NCBI GenBank assembly: GCA_029582155.1 | Contig: CM055897.1 | Location: forward strand, 19,872,857 to 19,936,856 | From: Panopea generosa | Lineage: Eukaryota; Mollusca; Bivalvia; Adapedonta; Hiatellidae | Reading direction: 5' to 3' | DNA length: 64,000 bases | Shown here: positions 13,001 to 24,752 of the stretch, piece by piece | How the letters are laid out: each line of letters begins with the position of its first letter | Numbering within the stretch: the first letter of the stretch is position 1 | The notes under the pieces: generated by a model | The model's database searches: none | Told to the model about the DNA's origin: nothing | The model's input: only the letters and a program-made list of their open reading frames with translations | Program-made: the position numbers and the translations under genes

Positions 13001-16000
13001 ATAAAAAAGGGCAACACAGCCCCAATAGATAATGCATACACGACATTCAATGTAAAATTCTGCATATCTATAGCATTTTCTATAAAAATGGAGTACAAGC
13101 AAAAACTTCGCCAAATTAATTGATTCGACGCAGAATTTAATGCGACGACAACCGAAAACAAATGAAGTTAACCGTAAACTGGCCTCTTGGCAAGATTGCA
13201 ACTACTGCATTTTCATAATTAAACAATAAAAAGTAGTACAAACTCTCAGTCCACTGTAAATATGCAATTTATTTCATTTTGCAAACAATTCTATTTTTGT
13301 ATGCAGAAATAAGTGGGTGGGGTAATAAATTAATGCAAAAAACAGCTTCAAATTCAAAATCTGAGCAATAAGCATTTCCATTGGAATTCAGTGTGATCTT
13401 GCAGATACTTCAACCTGAATTAAGGGTTGGTAGCTCTACAGAAATATGGCAAAACCACACATGATGGAGAGAGTGTCACAAATGGAATCTGTCTATGAGG
13501 ACAGGTGTTCATAAAATATGAGACTGGACACTGCTCATAAACCTAAACTTAGGGCAAGGAAACACCAAAATGACCACCTACAGAGTAAACCAGCATTCTG
13601 CCATGCATACGACATGATGTATCTCTCTTTTTGTTTCCACATTTAACAGAATACTAAATCATACATGGATAATATGAATATCAAGAAACTGACATATACA
13701 AAGTTTGGTCAATGTGTGTAATCTCTATAATAAATGCATGAGAAAAAAAATGCAAATCTGCACCACCAGTTATATTGAAATGTTTAAAAACTCAGATTGT
13801 GGTCAACTATTCATAACATGTCCAAATTATAGTTTAATACCTTCTATTTAAAGAAATCAGCATCCCTCAACACTGCAACATGCAGATCTGTCAGTTTCTG
13901 TTAACGTCTCACACCACTATTACATTTCCCATAGGGCTCCATTGTAACATTTATGTCCAAAACAGAGTGAAAAATTAAATTCTGCAGCCTGTGTCTGGGC
14001 TCAAATTTTTCACTGGTTCTAGATATGCAATTATAAAGAAAAAAAAAGTATACCTTGACCAGGTTGGTTTTTTTTAAATTCAATGCTTTTGTGAGACCTA
14101 TCAATTTCCAGAGTAATAATATGTCAACTATTCACCCTAGATGCGGTTCGAACCAACAATTCTGAAATTACACAGAACTGACCAGAAAGCTGGTATCAGC
14201 ATCAAATTTTAAGTGGTGATTTCTAAGATACTGACCATTTAACTCATGCTAGCAAAAAACAAAACATTGCAGTACAAAGCCCTGAAAAAAGAAGAAAAAG
14301 AGAACTAACGTTTTATTTCTACCTCCTTCATCTGTAGGTCTGGAGTACTCAGGGGAGATAATAGTGGTGTGAGTCCTGAAGAGGACCTTTTTTTTTAAAT
14401 TTAAGATTCTAAATTTACATATTATGTTACAATACTCAATACAAGTTCAATAAAGGTAAATGCATCCCCATATCTGAACTAGTTCTGAAATAAAATAAGT
14501 CTTAGTGACACATGGTTTCAGTCAAAATGCTGCTATTTCTTGTAAAAAAAGCAAGAATTCACAACCCTACAGTCTAAATTTTATGATAACTTGACCAATT
14601 GTGTCTAAAAAGGTCTGAAACTTTCAAAACTACATGGTAAAATGAAAAGGTGATTGAAAATAGGAAGAAAAACAGACATTTAGAATATAAATTAATGATA
14701 TTTTGGAACAAAACTGATTAAACATAACATATTTTAGATAAAATTTCAATATCAGAATGATATGGCAGCCACAAAAGCAAACAATTCAAGCTATTTTCAT
14801 GCTAAAGTACTCCATTACCCTGTTTACACATTAATTCCAATATAAAAAAGGGCAACACAGCCCCAATAGATAATGCATACACGACATTCAATGTAAAATT
14901 CTGCATATCTATAGCATTTTCTATAAAAATGGAGTACAAGCAAAAACTTCGCCAAATTAATTGATTCGACGCAGAATTTAATGCGACGACAACCGAAAAC
15001 AAATGAAGTTAACCGTAAACTGGCCTCTTGGCAAGATTGCAACTACTGCATTTTCATAATTAAACAATAAAAAGTAGTACAAACTCTCAGTCCACTGTAA
15101 ATATGCAATTTATTTCATTTTGCAAACAATTCTATTTTTGTATGCAGAAATAAGTGGGTGGGGTAATAAATTAATGCAAAAAACAGCTTCAAATTCAAAA
15201 TCTGAGCAATAAGCATTTCCATTGGAATTCAGTGTGATCTTGCAGATACTTCAACCTGAATTAAGGGTTGGTAGCTCTACAGAAATATGGCAAAACCACA
15301 CATGATGGAGAGAGTGTCACAAATGGAATCTGTCTATGAGGACAGGTGTTCATAAAATATGAGACTGGACACTGCTCATAAACCTAAACTTAGGGCAAGG
15401 AAACACCAAAATGACCACCTACAGAGTAAACCAGCATTCTGCCATGCATACGACATGATGTATCTCTCTTTTTGTTTCCACATTTAACAGAATACTAAAT
15501 CATACATGGATAATATGAATATCAAGAAACTGACATATACAAAGTTTGGTCAATGTGTGTAATCTCTATAATAAATGCATGAGAAAAAAAATGCAAATCT
15601 GCACCACCAGTTATATTGAAATGTTTAAAAACTCAGATTGTGGTCAACTATTCATAACATGTCCAAATTATAGTTTAATACCTTCTATTTAAAGAAATCA
15701 GCATCCCTCAACACTGCAACATGCAGATCTGTCAGTTTCTGTTAACGTCTCACACCACTATTACATTTCCCATAGGGCTCCATTGTAACATTTATGTCCA
15801 AAACAGAGTGAAAAATTAAATTCTGCAGCCTGTGTCTGGGCTCAAATTTTTCACTGGTTCTAGATATGCAATTATAAAGAAAAAAAAAGTATACCTTGAC
15901 CAGGTTGGTTTTTTTTAAATTCAATGCTTTTGTGAGACCTATCAATTTCCAGAGTAATAATATGTCAACTATTCACCCTAGATGCGGTTCGAACCAACAA

Positions 16001-17985
16001 TTCTGAAATTACACAGAATTGTCCAGAAAGCTTGTATCAGCATCAAATTTTCAGTGGTGATTTCTAAGATACTGACCATTTAACTCATGCTAGCAAAAAA
16101 CAAAACATTGCAGTACAAAGCCCTGAAAAAAGAAGAAAAAGAGAACTAACATTTTATTTCTACCTCCTTCATCTGTAGGTCCGGAGTACTCAGGGGAGAT
16201 AATAGTGGTGTGAGTCCTATTACATTTCCTATAGGGCTCCATTGTAACATTTATGTCCAAAACAGAGTGAAAAATTAAATTCAGCAGCATGTGTCTGGAG
16301 TACCCAAGGGAGATTATAATGGTGTGAGTCCTGAAGAGGACTTTTTTTTAAATTTAAGATTCAAAATTTACATATCATGTAACAATACTCAATACAAGTT
16401 CAATAAAGCTAAATGCATCCCCATATCTGAACTAGTTCTGAAATAAAATAAGTTTTAGTGACACATGGTTTCAGTCAAAATGCTGCTATTTCTTGTAAAA
16501 AAAGCAAGAATTCACAACCCCACAGTCTAAATTTCATGATAACTGTATCTAAAAAGGTCTGAAACTTTCACAACTACATGGTAAAATGAAAAGGTGTATG
16601 AAAATGGGAAGAAAAACAGACATTTTGATGACAAAAAATGATATTGTGGAACAAAACTTATTCAACATAACATATTTTAGATAAAATTTCAATATAAAAA
16701 TGGAGTACAACCAAAAACTTCGCCAAATTCAATGATTCGACGCAGAATTTAATGCGACGACAACCGAAAACGACCAAAGTTAACCGTAAATTGGCCACAT
16801 GGCAAGATTGCAACTACTGCCTTTTCATAATTAAACAATAAAAATTAGTACACACTCTCAGTCCACTATAAATATGCAATTAATTTCATTTTGCAAACAA
16901 TTCTATTTTTGTATGCAGAAATAAGTGGGTGGGGTAATAAATCAATGTAAAAATCAGCTTTAAATTCACAATCTGAGCAATAAGCATGCCCATTGGAATT
17001 CAGTGTGATCTTGCAGATACTTCAACCTGAATTAAGGGTTGGTAGCTCTACAGAAATATGTCAAAACCACACATGAAGGAGAGAGTGTCACAAATGGGAT
17101 CTGTCTATGAAGACAGGTGTTCATAAAATATGAGACTGGACACTGCTCTTAAACCAAACTTAGGGCAAGGAAACACCAAAATGACCATCTACAGAGTAAA
17201 CCAGCATTCTGCCATGTATAAGACATGATGTATCTCTCTTTTTGTTTCCACATTTAACAGAATACTAAATCATACATGGATAATATGAATATCAAGAAAT
17301 TGACATATGCAAAGTTTGGTCAATGTGTGTAATCTCTATCATAAATGCATGAAAAAAAATGCAAATCTGCACCATCAGTTATATTGAAATGTTTAAAAAC
17401 TCAGATTGTGTTCAACTATTCATAACATGTCCAAATTATAGTTTAATACCTTCTATTTAAAGAAATCAGCATCCCTTAACACTGCAACATGCAGATCTGT
17501 CAGTTTCTGTTAACATCTCACACCACTATTACATTTCCCATAGGGCTCCATTGTAACATTTATGTCCAAAACAGAGTGAAAAATTAAACTCAGCAGCAGG
17601 TGTCTGGGCTCAAATTATTCACTGGTTCAAGATATGCAATTATAAAGGAAAAAAAGTATACCTTGACCAGGTTGTTTTGTTTTTTTTTAAATTCAATGCT
17701 TTTGTGAGACCTATCAATTTCCAGAGTAATAATATGTCAACTATTTGCCCTAGATGCGGTTCGAACCAACAATTCTGAAATGACACAGAATTGTCCAGAA
17801 AGCTTGTATCAGCATCAAATTTTCAGTGGTGATTTCTAAAATACTGACCATTTAACTCATACTATCAAAAAACAAAACATTGCAGAACAAAGCCTTGAAA
17901 AAAGAAGAAAAAGAGAACTAAAGTTTTATTTCTACCTTCTTCATCTGTCTGGAGTATTCAAGGGAGATAATAGTGGTGTGAGTCC
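10097..17985. mobile_element. TIR transposon expanded into a 1.84-kb tandem array
   Basis: The block begins 'gtctcacaccactatt' and ends 'aatagtggtgtgagtcc', which are inverted ends. It is flanked by TAAT (10093-10096, 17986-17989) inside a GAC/GAT microsatellite. Inside, a short element (M, 470-485 bp, itself ending in the same inverted repeats) alternates with a spacer (S). M1 10097-10582, S1 10696-12064, M2 12065-12535, S2 12536-13905, M3 13906-14376, S3 14377-15746, M4 15747-16217, S4 16332-17514, M5 17515-17985. M1 and M4 are each followed by a 113-114-bp internally deleted mini-copy of M (10583-10695, 16218-16331). The period M2-M3-M4 is exactly 1841 bp with very few differences. S4 is more diverged and lacks about 175 bp found in S1-S3. 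Nothing resembling a transposase is seen; the short minus-strand frames repeat with the unit. The superfamily is unassigned. Confidence 0.85.
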
Positions 17986-18132
17986 TAATAATAATGATAA
18001 TGATAATGATGATGATGATGATGATGATGATGATGGTGGTAGTGGTGGTGATGATGATGATGCTAATAATGTTGATGCTGCTGATGCTGCTGATGTTGCT
18101 GATGCTGCTGATGCTGCTGATAATGCTGATGT

Positions 18133-18167
<35 letters not shown>

Positions 18168-18241
18168 ATGATAATAATAATGAAAATGTGGCTGCTGATG
18201 ATGATGATGATGATAATGATGATGATGATGATGATGAATGG

Positions 18242-18284
<43 letters not shown>

Positions 18285-18305
18285 AATGATGATGAAGATG
18301 AAGTT
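17986..18305. repeat. GAT/GCT trinucleotide microsatellite
   Basis: Runs of GAT interrupted by GCT and GGT units. Every frame on both strands is open, which creates apparent Asp-, Leu-, His- or Ser-rich proteins that are not genes. It continues the GAC/GAT tract seen left of 10097, so the transposon block probably inserted into a pre-existing microsatellite. Confidence 0.95.
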
Positions 18306-19051
18306 GAAGATACAGTCTTTTGGCCTTTCTTGCATATAACAATTTCTTTATTTATATTGCTCTTGTATATATTTTTCTGGATTGCAGAAATACACAGCGC
18401 TCACTTATAAAACTCAGATTTACCATTTTACCAACATTGCAATTCCCAGTACAAAAATGTGCAAAACACAGCGCACAATTCATGACAACAACTTTTATGC
18501 ATAGAAATACAACGTAGATAATTGTTTTACGTCCAATTATATTTACCATATCAAATAAAATTTGTACACAAAGCACTCATTCATCAAGTGCTGAGATTGG
18601 AGTTCAATAATGATTTTAAGCCAAACTTTGGTTCATTTTACATGTTTTGAAGCATTTACACATCAAGCAGTTGTAACTTGTTGATGATAGTCGTCAAAAC
18701 AGAATAAAATCAGCCTACCTTGTAGATCTAAAGTATTTTCAATATTGTCTCAAAATGGTTAATCATTTAAGAGCAATATCCGGTATACGTTGTACCTACA
18801 CCGTGAATATGCAAATATCCCCAGCATATGTGTATACCTTTAAATAGGTTTCTATTTTGAAAAAGGTAGACTTCTTGGAAACGGGTTAATGACATTTTGC
18901 ATTTCGCAGTCATGTAGGGCAGAAAGAGAAACAAATATTTTATTTTTTAAGAATAGATCTATTGGCCTCATATCATCTGTCAGTCGCATATTTTCAAAGC
19001 TAGTGGAACTTAACCTGATCAATATCAAACAATGTTAATGATTCCTTAAAT
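18306..19051. other. Intergenic, nothing recognised
   Basis: AT-rich sequence without a supported gene, repeat family or RNA gene. Short open frames at 18320 and 18352 overlap on opposite strands and show no family features. Confidence 0.5.
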
Positions 19052-19280
19052 CTTTTTTTTTTTTGAATGGGGTTTAACACCATTTTCAACACATTTCAGG
19101 TAACCGTTATATATGGCATATCCAGTTTTACTGGTGGAGGAAGTCAGACTGAGTACTTCCGCCAGTAACTGGCAAACCTTCTCACATAAACTTTTTGGAG
19201 CGAGCGGGACTCGACCTTAGCGATGAGAGGTCAGTGATCTTGAGACGGCGCCTTAGACCACTCGGCCACGGAGGAGGACC
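19052..19280 (-). repeat. SINE family B, tRNA(Leu/Ser)-like head
   Basis: On the minus strand it reads 'ccgtggccgagtggtctaag' (A-box-like), a long variable-arm region, then a body and an end at 'aaatggtgttaaaccccatt'. Other copies lie at 36375 (plus) and 40044 (minus). The head resembles a tRNA with a long extra arm, but the attached body marks it as a SINE rather than a functional tRNA. Confidence 0.8.
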
Positions 19281-19377
19281 CACAAAGTTTCAGATTCATA
19301 TCGTCACACGGTTAGGTGTCCGTAGGTGTAAATATAGTTCAATGCGAGAACAAGAATACAATTATATTTCAACATTG

Positions 19378-19640
19378 CCGGCCCCGATTAGTTCTGTCGG
19401 TTACGCGCCTGACTATCAATCCAGGGGTCGTGAGTTCGAATCTCCGCCCAGCAACAGTCTCCGTGTTGATTGATATACGACATTGTGTCTCATTATCATT
19501 CGTCTATCACCGCTGCGGAGATGAGGTGTGCTCGAGTACCGGTTAACCTTTCAGGATCCCAGGAAATAGTGATTATGTTAACTGACTGTCTGTTAGCCCT
19601 CGATGGCATAAACATGACGTTAAATATTCAATCAATCAAC
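19378..19640 (+). repeat. tRNA-headed SINE, family A
   Basis: Full plus-strand copy: tRNA-like head ('gattagttctgtcggtta', 'gttcgaatctccgcc'), 'ttgatatacgacattgtgtc' body, and tail 'gttaaatattcaatcaatca'. Confidence 0.85.
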
Positions 19641-19670
19641 ATTGCCGTATTTCCCATTAACTTTCACTGC

Positions 19671-19805
19671 AGTGGTGGACTAGGGTCGAGCGTCCACCTC
19701 TCATGCTGAGGGGCGTGGCAGGTTCGATCCCCGGCCGGGTCATAATAATGATTTTTAAAATGGTACCTGAACCGTTCTCGCTTGACACTCAGCATTTAGA
19801 GGATA
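19671..19805 (+). repeat. SINE family C, 3'-truncated
   Basis: Head 'cagtggtggactagggtc' with the B-box-like 'ggttcgatccccggcc', then 'atggtacctgaa' and 'ctcagcatttagaggat'. The rest of the body seen at 32813 and 39312 is missing. The remainder up to 20343, including the methyltransferase leader, shows no clear signal. Confidence 0.75.
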
Positions 19806-20343
19806 TTTATAGTAGGTCTGGGTTGCATTTCGCAAAAAAAATTTGATAATCTGTCGTAAACGTAAAGTAAGAAACTTTCATAATATTTTTCCATGGCCAT
19901 CCACATGAATTTAAGATTGTATTTAAGAAAATACACCATTTTATCAAAGATTGTATCCGAGGTTTGCTACCAAACAATAAGATCTGCACTTAGCGTGTGT
20001 ATCATTGAACGACCGCGTTCAGTATAGCGGCACATGCACTGTACATAATGTTTCAACAATTATTAACTTTCGCTTTCTCTTTCCAAAGAAATGCAATATA
20101 AATTATTACTTACAAAATCAGCTCGTCCAAATCAGCTCATCTATAACACGTTAACTGATCTGCCAAAACCAGGAATAAGTTTAACACAACAAATTACGTC
20201 AATATCTACACGAATTGTCACGTGTGACGACTCGAGTTTCCAATCGTTATCTGTGTGTAATCGCTGTACCGTGTTTTAGTTTAACTGGCGGATTCAAGTA
20301 CTAAATACACACTGTGGCTCTAATCATTGGACATATAGACAAC

Positions 20344-21552
20344 ATGGCTGACGTTACTGAAACACTTCCTGAATCTACGGACGCAATTACAAGCTACGAT
20401 GGAATATTTAAAGGCATGTATGAAGACAACCTCAAGAAGATGTTTCAAGAGGGACGTAAATTGCTTGCCAGCGGTGACTGGGACGACGGGAAGAAGATGT
20501 TTGAACGGGCTCTTGCGCTTGCTGAAGACTTTCCGCGTGACAAGAAGACTTTGGGACTTCTGATGGATGAGTTAAATAGGTATGAAACGTGCTTGATTCC
20601 TTCTGGTACCACGGCTGCTGCAGATATAGATTGGAATTCGATAGCAAATAGAAATCCTAGTAGATTAAATGAATCGTTATTTCGTTTGCCTCAAGGTGTG
20701 TTCTTTCTAGATATTGGCAGACCGGGAAAGGCGGGATCAGTAAGACTTGTGGGTAGAAAGATTCTTTCGGATATGTGGATAAAGTTTAAGATTCCTGAAT
20801 TGTTTTGTAGCTTTGTGAGTGCGGATATGATATTGGGACTGTTTGTTGATCAACGACTGAGTGATTCGGAAATATCCATATTTTATAATCCACTGACAAA
20901 CTCTGAAAAACTCCGAGTTATGAAAGATATCACGACAAATGAGGTTGGAAACGCTGAATTGACTTTCCCATTTCCGTTAATGAGAGAATCAACGCGTCGC
21001 GAATGGGGGTCCCCACCGGAAGGATGGATTGTGGACGATGCGTTTGACGTTATGTTAGGTTGTGGAGAAGAACGAATCCGCGCGTATTCCATTCAGTTCC
21101 TTCAGGAAGCTGGATTGACAAGTCCTATACTTTATGACCCGGCTTGCTCAACCGGTGTGTTTTTATCGACGCTCCAAAATGCAGTACCACGCAGCTATAC
21201 AATTGGTCAAGACCTGAGTCAACAGATGGCCGATTTTGCTAAGGAAAGAGTAAACGAGGCACATTGTGCTAACGCTCTGGACCCAAAGATAAAACTAGGA
21301 ACAGCGGATGTGGTCTACATCCGGTTTCTGAACTCGGAAGTTGTGAAAACATGCGAAGCAGAGATGCTGTTAAACGCGATCTTACCGACCGTGAAGAACG
21401 GGGGGTATATCGTCACGTTCGGGCACACTCCAGTACTGCTATCGTCATCAAACTTCCGGTGTCTCAAAGACTTTGAGGTGAAACAAAGTGTGGCGATAGC
21501 CGTAGACAAGACTGGTATATTCCAGTACTATGTTATTCAGAAGCGTGCATAA
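20344..21552 (+). CDS. Intronless class I SAM-dependent methyltransferase-like protein
   Basis: A single uninterrupted frame of 402 aa. The ATG at 20344 has a good context (A at -3, G at +4); the frame is open 30 bases further up, but only to a GTG, unlikely as a eukaryotic start. Residues about 25-75 are helical and resemble one TPR-like helix pair (LLASGDWDDGKKMFERALAL). The C-terminal third is a Rossmann methyltransferase: motif I YDPACSTG (264-271), the acidic loop IGQD (287-290), and a late strand with GGYIVTFGHTP. The substrate cannot be told from sequence. Together with the lack of introns and higher GC than its surroundings, the DPACSTG loop suggests a bacterial-type family, so horizontal transfer or retroposition are both possible. 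No poly(A) tract or direct repeats typical of a recent retrocopy are seen. It is the only plus-strand gene in the window. Confidence 0.85.
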   Translation: MADVTETLPESTDAITSYDGIFKGMYEDNLKKMFQEGRKLLASGDWDDGKKMFERALALAEDFPRDKKTLGLLMDELNRYETCLIPSGTTAAADIDWNSIANRNPSRLNESLFRLPQGVFFLDIGRPGKAGSVRLVGRKILSDMWIKFKIPELFCSFVSADMILGLFVDQRLSDSEISIFYNPLTNSEKLRVMKDITTNEVGNAELTFPFPLMRESTRREWGSPPEGWIVDDAFDVMLGCGEERIRAYSIQFLQEAGLTSPILYDPACSTGVFLSTLQNAVPRSYTIGQDLSQQMADFAKERVNEAHCANALDPKIKLGTADVVYIRFLNSEVVKTCEAEMLLNAILPTVKNGGYIVTFGHTPVLLSSSNFRCLKDFEVKQSVAIAVDKTGIFQYYVIQKRA

Positions 21553-21845
21553 ACATTTTAAACATTAATTTTATAAACATTAAACATGTTTAATACCATT
21601 TTCTTTAGCAGATGCTGTTATATATATAACATACTTATCTGCTTATTATACTATATTTTTAAAGTGTAACCTTTCAAACTGCCGTTCTCACGCCAATTAT
21701 TGTTTTCACGTGCATTATTGCGCGTGTTCGGACGTTTATAAAGCATACCGTCTTTTGTATGTATAAATGAATACGTTTATACTTTAAGTTTGTAACGATT
21801 CTTCTAAAATCGGAATGAGTTTCATTTTCCTTTTTTAATTGAAAA

Positions 21846-21857
21846 AATAAAAATAAA
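21846..21857 (+). other. Two overlapping-adjacent AATAAA signals
   Basis: AATAAA occurs at 21846-21851 and 21852-21857, about 300 bases past the methyltransferase stop. They are plausible poly(A) signals, which would make the gene a normally expressed nuclear gene. Confidence 0.4.
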
Positions 21858-23369
21858 CTTGTGGAGTTTCACTTTCCTGCTTTCAATTTTGTTTTTCATT
21901 GTTGAGCCCTTTCTGGAATTTATTTGGTTAACTCGATTTGTATTGAAATAGTCATTACCTTTATTATATTTTCCAAATAGGGAAGTGTATTCGTTCTCCT
22001 TAAATATATGTATATTGTGGTGTATTGTGATGACACAGACGTTTTGCACGGTATTTAAACACGCATTATACGGGTAGACTGGTCCGATCGTTTGAAAGCT
22101 GAGTTTCAGGCAATGAACTTGTTTGATTGTCCGGCCGGGGATCGAATCAGCACATAGAACAAAAGACGTGACAGTAACGAAATATTATTGTAAACAGGTT
22201 AATACTGAAAATAAGTATACCTGAAAAAGGAGGTGCCTAATACTTGATACCTGTCTCTCTCTCAACGTCACGGTGGCACAGCGTACACCGGATATACAAT
22301 AAAAAAGGGTTGAAACCCAAGTATCTGCTATTTATTACGACTACATCGTACACCATTTATGAGAATAATAAGTTAATGCTTTGAAACAAATTAATAACCC
22401 AAACCTGTGTTTAAATGACGAAAATCTTGATTAAAAGTGACCGAGTAACTTAATAAATGAGGGTCATGCTTAAATTCCATTCGTCATGAAAATTCTAATT
22501 AAACGACTTGTTCAGTTAGGTACACAGAACATATCAGTGGAAAAAAACAGCATTGTATAAAGTTAGTGAATTGGCTGAGAAATAGGACTCAAACGAATAT
22601 CGACGTATACTGAAGTTGTTTTATCTAAAGCTGTACTGTGTATTGCTTTTGTTGTGTAATGTGTATTTTAATGTTGATAAAAAATTAGTATAATACCTTT
22701 AGGAAGGATATTCTGTGTTTGTTTACAGTCCCTATAATCAAATTTCACTTCCAGTTATAGCAATACTTTTCCTTTTATTATGTGTAAGCGAAGATAATAG
22801 ATTTTGCTGTTTTCTTGATAAATTATTGACGAGTTATTGGACTTTTTTTCATTAAAACGACCATTGCAATTAATTCATTTAAAGTTGACTTTTTATTCAC
22901 TTGAAGAATAAACATCTATTCCAGAGCAATGACAGGCTCCTTACAAAATAGACGGCAAAATGAATGGGCTAGCGGTTGTAGACCAATTTCATGACAAGTA
23001 TATCTTGCAATAGTAAATTTTGTGAGAGACAATGCTGTTGAATATATAAATGATCATATTCATTACTCCGAAGACCGCTTTGGGTTTCCGTAACTTTAAG
23101 ATATTATGCTTTACATTTATCAGACATCAAAGATATATTGACGGAGATTTTCTGTAATGTGTTTATTTGGAGAAAAGCGTTGGATGCTGTACTGCATGAC
23201 ATACTGCTTATTAAATTTCAAGCTTACCGAACTGAAGATCAAATGAGGGATTTAAATAAATGTTCCTTAAGTAATAAAAAGCAAAGATTAATTGTTAGAA
23301 AAATAAGTGTTGTAGCATTTTGCAAAAAAATAATACTTTGCCAGATTTGTTTTTGGTGTAAATATAAAG
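21858..23369. other. Intergenic, nothing recognised
   Basis: AT-rich. A 'ggccggggatcgaat' stretch near 22130 resembles a SINE head remnant. No supported gene. Confidence 0.5.
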
Positions 23370-23670
23370 GATTGATTGATTGATTAATTGATTGATTTAA
23401 TATTTAGCGTCATTTTTATGCCATCGAGGGCTAATAGATGATCATTTAACTTAACCACTGTTTCCAGGGATCCTGGAAGTTTAACCAGTACGAGCACAAC
23501 CCATCTTCGCAAGTAACTGATAACTTTCCCACTTGCATCAGCGGTGAGAGACGAATGATAATGAGACACGATGTCTTATATCAATCATCACGGAGATTGT
23601 TTCCGGGCGGGGATTCGAACTCCTGGATTGATAGTCAGACGCGCAACCGGCGGAGCTAATCGGACCCGGC
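23370..23670 (-). repeat. tRNA-headed SINE, family A, nearly complete
   Basis: Minus-strand copy with head ('gccgggtccgattagctccg' region), body and a tail of ATTGATTG repeats at 23370-23400, typical of a SINE 3' end. Confidence 0.85.
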
Positions 23671-24609
23671 TATATATAAATGAAATCAAATTTGCAATCA
23701 GAAGTACTCCGCGTATCTTTTTACAAATGATTCAAAATAGCATATAGTATTAAATAATACCATAAAGCAAAGAATTTTAACATATTCGTATATTTTACTC
23801 GAATGAAGCAAAACTTGGCAAATGAAACTCAGCGGTGAACAATATAAGACATCGCGCTTTAGACATAAGATAATGACAACATATGAATGACTGTAAATAA
23901 AGCAAGTATGATGTTGTATAAGCATGTATATGTTTAATACGAAAGGATTATTTTTGTGTAGTAGTTAAAATGTCTATAAAACGCGTATAATATCCTTGTA
24001 AGATCAGCAGTTGAATATTGTACTATAATTTGGATTTTCTATATTCAAAGTAGATATCCATTTATAAAAACAAAACTAGTTTAAAAATGAGATATATGTC
24101 ATACACGGACAGGCGTTATCGTCTTACACAATACTTAGCGGAGCGTTAATCTACGTTTACACAATGCTTCATTATAAAGCACTCGGAACACCTTGGCTAT
24201 TACTACGTAATACGTTATTATCCGAGCATGCCGGATATCGCCGAGTAGTTACGAACGATTATAAAGAAGACGTATACTTAGTTTTCCATATATCAGATAT
24301 AACCACAAGCGGATATCTATGTATATTCAATAAACAAACAGTATCATCTTATGAAGATAAAAAATATTTTCAAAAGAGTAGGACCGATATTACTCAGTAG
24401 AAAAATCTACCCATGGTAGCACGGTGGCGAACCAACATGACTCAATGGAGTGGTGTAGGAAAAGTGTTCGCTTCGGGTAACCTTTTTGCAGACAGATAAC
24501 TTTTATGAAAATTCACGAAACAAAGACGAATGCCCGTCTTTGTATAATGATGAACAGCCGGTGATATAGAGCGGGCATGGAAAAACGTATTAACGTCAAA
24601 TCTGTGTAA
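23671..24609. other. Intergenic, nothing recognised
   Basis: AT-rich, no supported gene or repeat. Confidence 0.5.
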
Positions 24610-24752
24610 GTTGCCACTTGTCTTAAGCAACCAAATTTGTTATTTCCCATTCTGTGCTTTCAGAACAAATTAACCTGTATTAAGCAACCACCTGTCTTAA
24701 AAGATCATTTTTGCTCCTTCCCTTTACTGGCTGCTTAAGACAGGTTTAGCTG
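24610..24752. mobile_element. Short TIR element (CAGTCAAACCTGT), decayed copy
   Basis: Ends 'ttgccacttgtcttaagcaa' and 'ttaagacaggtttagctgt' match the family at 9041, and the TA flanks are lost. It appears internally deleted. Confidence 0.65.

Noticed and set aside
11120-15042. Repeated 66-72-aa minus-strand frames in the array
   Set aside because: They recur only because the 1841-bp unit recurs. They overlap each other in different frames and match no known transposase motif.
17941-18410. Asp-, His-, Ser- and Leu-rich long frames
   Set aside because: They are all six-frame readings of one GAT/GCT microsatellite and carry no independent coding signal.
20314-20343. Longer methyltransferase start giving 412 aa
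   Set aside because: The codon at 20314 is GTG. In a nuclear animal gene the first ATG at 20344, with a good context, is preferred.
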